A DNA stretch of 22,417 bases, taken from positions 1 to 22,417 of the forward strand of contig DATFRA010000209.1 in assembly GCA_035263705.1 (NCBI GenBank). The letters are read 5' to 3'. Each line of letters begins with the position of its first letter. Position 1 is the stretch's first letter. Below, one piece after another: positions 21,272-22,417 of this stretch. This DNA comes from DASZHJ01 sp035263705. GTDB lineage: Bacteria > Pseudomonadota > Alphaproteobacteria > ATCC43930 > CGMCC-115725. The position numbers and the translations under genes are program-made. The notes under the pieces were generated by a model that worked only from the letters and a program-made list of their open reading frames with translations, ran no database searches and was not told where the DNA came from.

Positions 21272-22417
21272 CTATACCAGCGATTCGGCGTCGACCTTCT
21301 CTAACCCGCACTTCGAGTAACCGCAGCTCGTGCACTGGTCGCAGTTCTCGATGCGGATCAGGGCGGCCTCTCCGCATTTCGGGCATTGCGGCATGCGCCG
21401 CGCCTCGCCGGGCAGGTTGGCGACCGCGCGCTTCTCGACCAAGGCCTGGTTCTGCTGGCGCGGCGGCATAAAGCCGATATCGACCATGTGCTGCTCGATC
21501 ACATCGCCGATCGCGGCGAGCAGCGAGGGCACGTAACGGCCGCCCATCCACGCGCCGCCGCGCGGATCGAACACGGCCTTCATCTCCTCCACCACGAAGG
21601 AGACGTCGCCGCCGCGGCGGAACACCGCGGAGATCATGCGGGTCAGGCCGACGGTCCAGGCGTAATGCTCCATGCTCTTCGAGTTGATGAAGATCTCGAA
21701 GGGCCGGCGGCGACCGTCCTGCACGATGTCGTTGATGGTGATGTAGATCGCATGATCGGCGGCGGGCCAGCGGATCTTGTAGGTGCGGCCCGGCAGCGCC
21801 TCCGGCCGGCTCAGCGGCTGCGTCATATAGACCACGCCGCCGGCCTCGTAGACGTCGGCGGGCTTGGGTTGCGGACGCGGCAGCGGAAGCTCCGCCTGCG
21901 CCACGGGCTCGCGTGCGGCCTCCGGCTTCGCCTCGAGCACGGCGCCGGTGATCTCGTTGGGGCGATAGGTCGTACAGCCCTTGCAGCCGAGTTCGTAGGC
22001 TTGGAGATACACGTCCTTGAAGGCCTCGAACGCGAAATCGGCGGGCACGTTGATCGTCTTGGAGATCGAGCTGTCGACGTATTTCTGCACTGCCGCCTGC
22101 ATCACCACGTGGTCGCTGGGCGAGAGCGCCTGCACGTCCACGAAGGCCTCGCTGAGCGGCGCATTCTCGCCCTTGAGCCGGCGGTAGAGCCGGTAGGCGT
22201 AGTCAGTGACTTCTTCCTCGCGGCGCGTGCTATCGGGCATCAGCACATTCCGGGTGTAGCGGAAGCTGAACACCGGCTCGAGCCCGGAGGAGACGTTGTC
22301 GGCCAGGATGGAGATCGTGCCGGTGGGCGCGACCGAGGTGAGCAGCGAGTTGCGGATGCCGTGGTGCTCGATCGCCACGCGCACGTCGCTGTCGAGGCCT
22401 CGGATGGTCTCGCCCTC
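21272..22417 (-). CDS. nrdJ: Adenosylcobalamin-dependent ribonucleotide reductase, C-terminal part
   Basis: The 381 residues present are the end of a class II ribonucleotide reductase, which makes deoxynucleotides with a B12-generated thiyl radical and needs no oxygen. The gene continues past the right edge. Visible are the barrel segment SVAPTGTISILADNVSSGLEPVF, YVDSSISKTINVP, the ELGCKGCTTYRPNE segment, and the C-terminal zinc-ribbon-like cysteines CPKCGEAALIRIENCDQCTSCGYSKCG (given in part: CPKC, CDQCTSCG, SKCG), which close NrdJ-type proteins. The long spacer rich in Pro and Glu (KPEAAREPVAQAELPLPRP) before the extra C-terminal domain is also usual. Stop at 21272. The ParB-like gene follows in the same direction. 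Confidence 0.95.
   Translation of the reverse strand, partial: EGETIRGLDSDVRVAIEHHGIRNSLLTSVAPTGTISILADNVSSGLEPVFSFRYTRNVLMPDSTRREEEVTDYAYRLYRRLKGENAPLSEAFVDVQALSPSDHVVMQAAVQKYVDSSISKTINVPADFAFEAFKDVYLQAYELGCKGCTTYRPNEITGAVLEAKPEAAREPVAQAELPLPRPQPKPADVYEAGGVVYMTQPLSRPEALPGRTYKIRWPAADHAIYITINDIVQDGRRRPFEIFINSKSMEHYAWTVGLTRMISAVFRRGGDVSFVVEEMKAVFDPRGGAWMGGRYVPSLLAAIGDVIEQHMVDIGFMPPRQQNQALVEKRAVANLPGEARRMPQCPKCGEAALIRIENCDQCTSCGYSKCGLEKVDAESLV

Noticed and set aside
20123..22417. parS centromere-like site near the ParB-like gene
   Set aside because: No TGTTTCACGTGAAACA-like sequence was found by eye in this part of the window.

Overview
The window reads as a compact, GC-rich chromosome segment from an alphaproteobacterium. 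The evidence is the order GNAT - rnhB - ccrM at the left edge (ccrM is an alphaproteobacterial cell-cycle DNA methyltransferase), the alphaproteobacterial style of family-4 uracil-DNA glycosylase and ETF-ubiquinone oxidoreductase, a PodJ-like Sel1-repeat protein, and an extragenic palindrome that resembles a repeat family of alphaproteobacterial genomes. I cannot name a genus. Nineteen protein genes are called. I saw no tRNA, rRNA, CRISPR array, insertion sequence or phage gene. No gene-free stretch exceeds 300 bases; the longest is 9455-9670.

Left part (1-4683): the start of ccrM, rnhB and a GNAT acetyltransferase on the minus strand, a divergent alpha/beta hydrolase, two very small plus-strand genes (one membrane protein, one faintly Flp-pilin-like), a PA0069-type radical SAM protein (minus), and an exported protein of unknown function with somewhat unusual composition. 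Seven GANTC sites, the CcrM target, crowd into 87 bp just upstream of ccrM.

Middle (4684-10474): a divergent pair consisting of an aminoglycoside/choline-kinase-like phosphotransferase and two coupled glycosyltransferases of the TIGR04283/TIGR04282 type (associated elsewhere with arsenosugar synthesis). Then, all on the minus strand, come udg, slt (periplasmic lytic transglycosylase) and moaB, with slt and moaB overlapping. A perfect TGTGA-N6-TCACA site lies between udg and slt.

Right-middle (10591-18073), all plus strand: a radical SAM protein with a B12-binding-like N-terminus, ETF-QO, a TPR lipoprotein, ispE, folB and a FolM/pteridine-reductase-like SDR. The last two form a folate/pterin pair. 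An extragenic palindromic repeat overlaps the likely start of ispE.

Right edge (18077-22417), all minus strand: the C-terminal part of the B12-dependent ribonucleotide reductase nrdJ, a ParB-like CTPase-fold protein, and a PodJ-like membrane protein with Sel1 repeats and a peptidoglycan-binding tail. The most interesting observation is that the ParB-like and PodJ-like proteins share a clearly related N-terminal module of about 39 residues (14 identities, ungapped). The ParB-like protein also lacks the usual C-terminal dimerisation domain. This suggests a possible polar or envelope-linked chromosome or cell-cycle module that I do not recognise as a described system. Most remaining genes are housekeeping.
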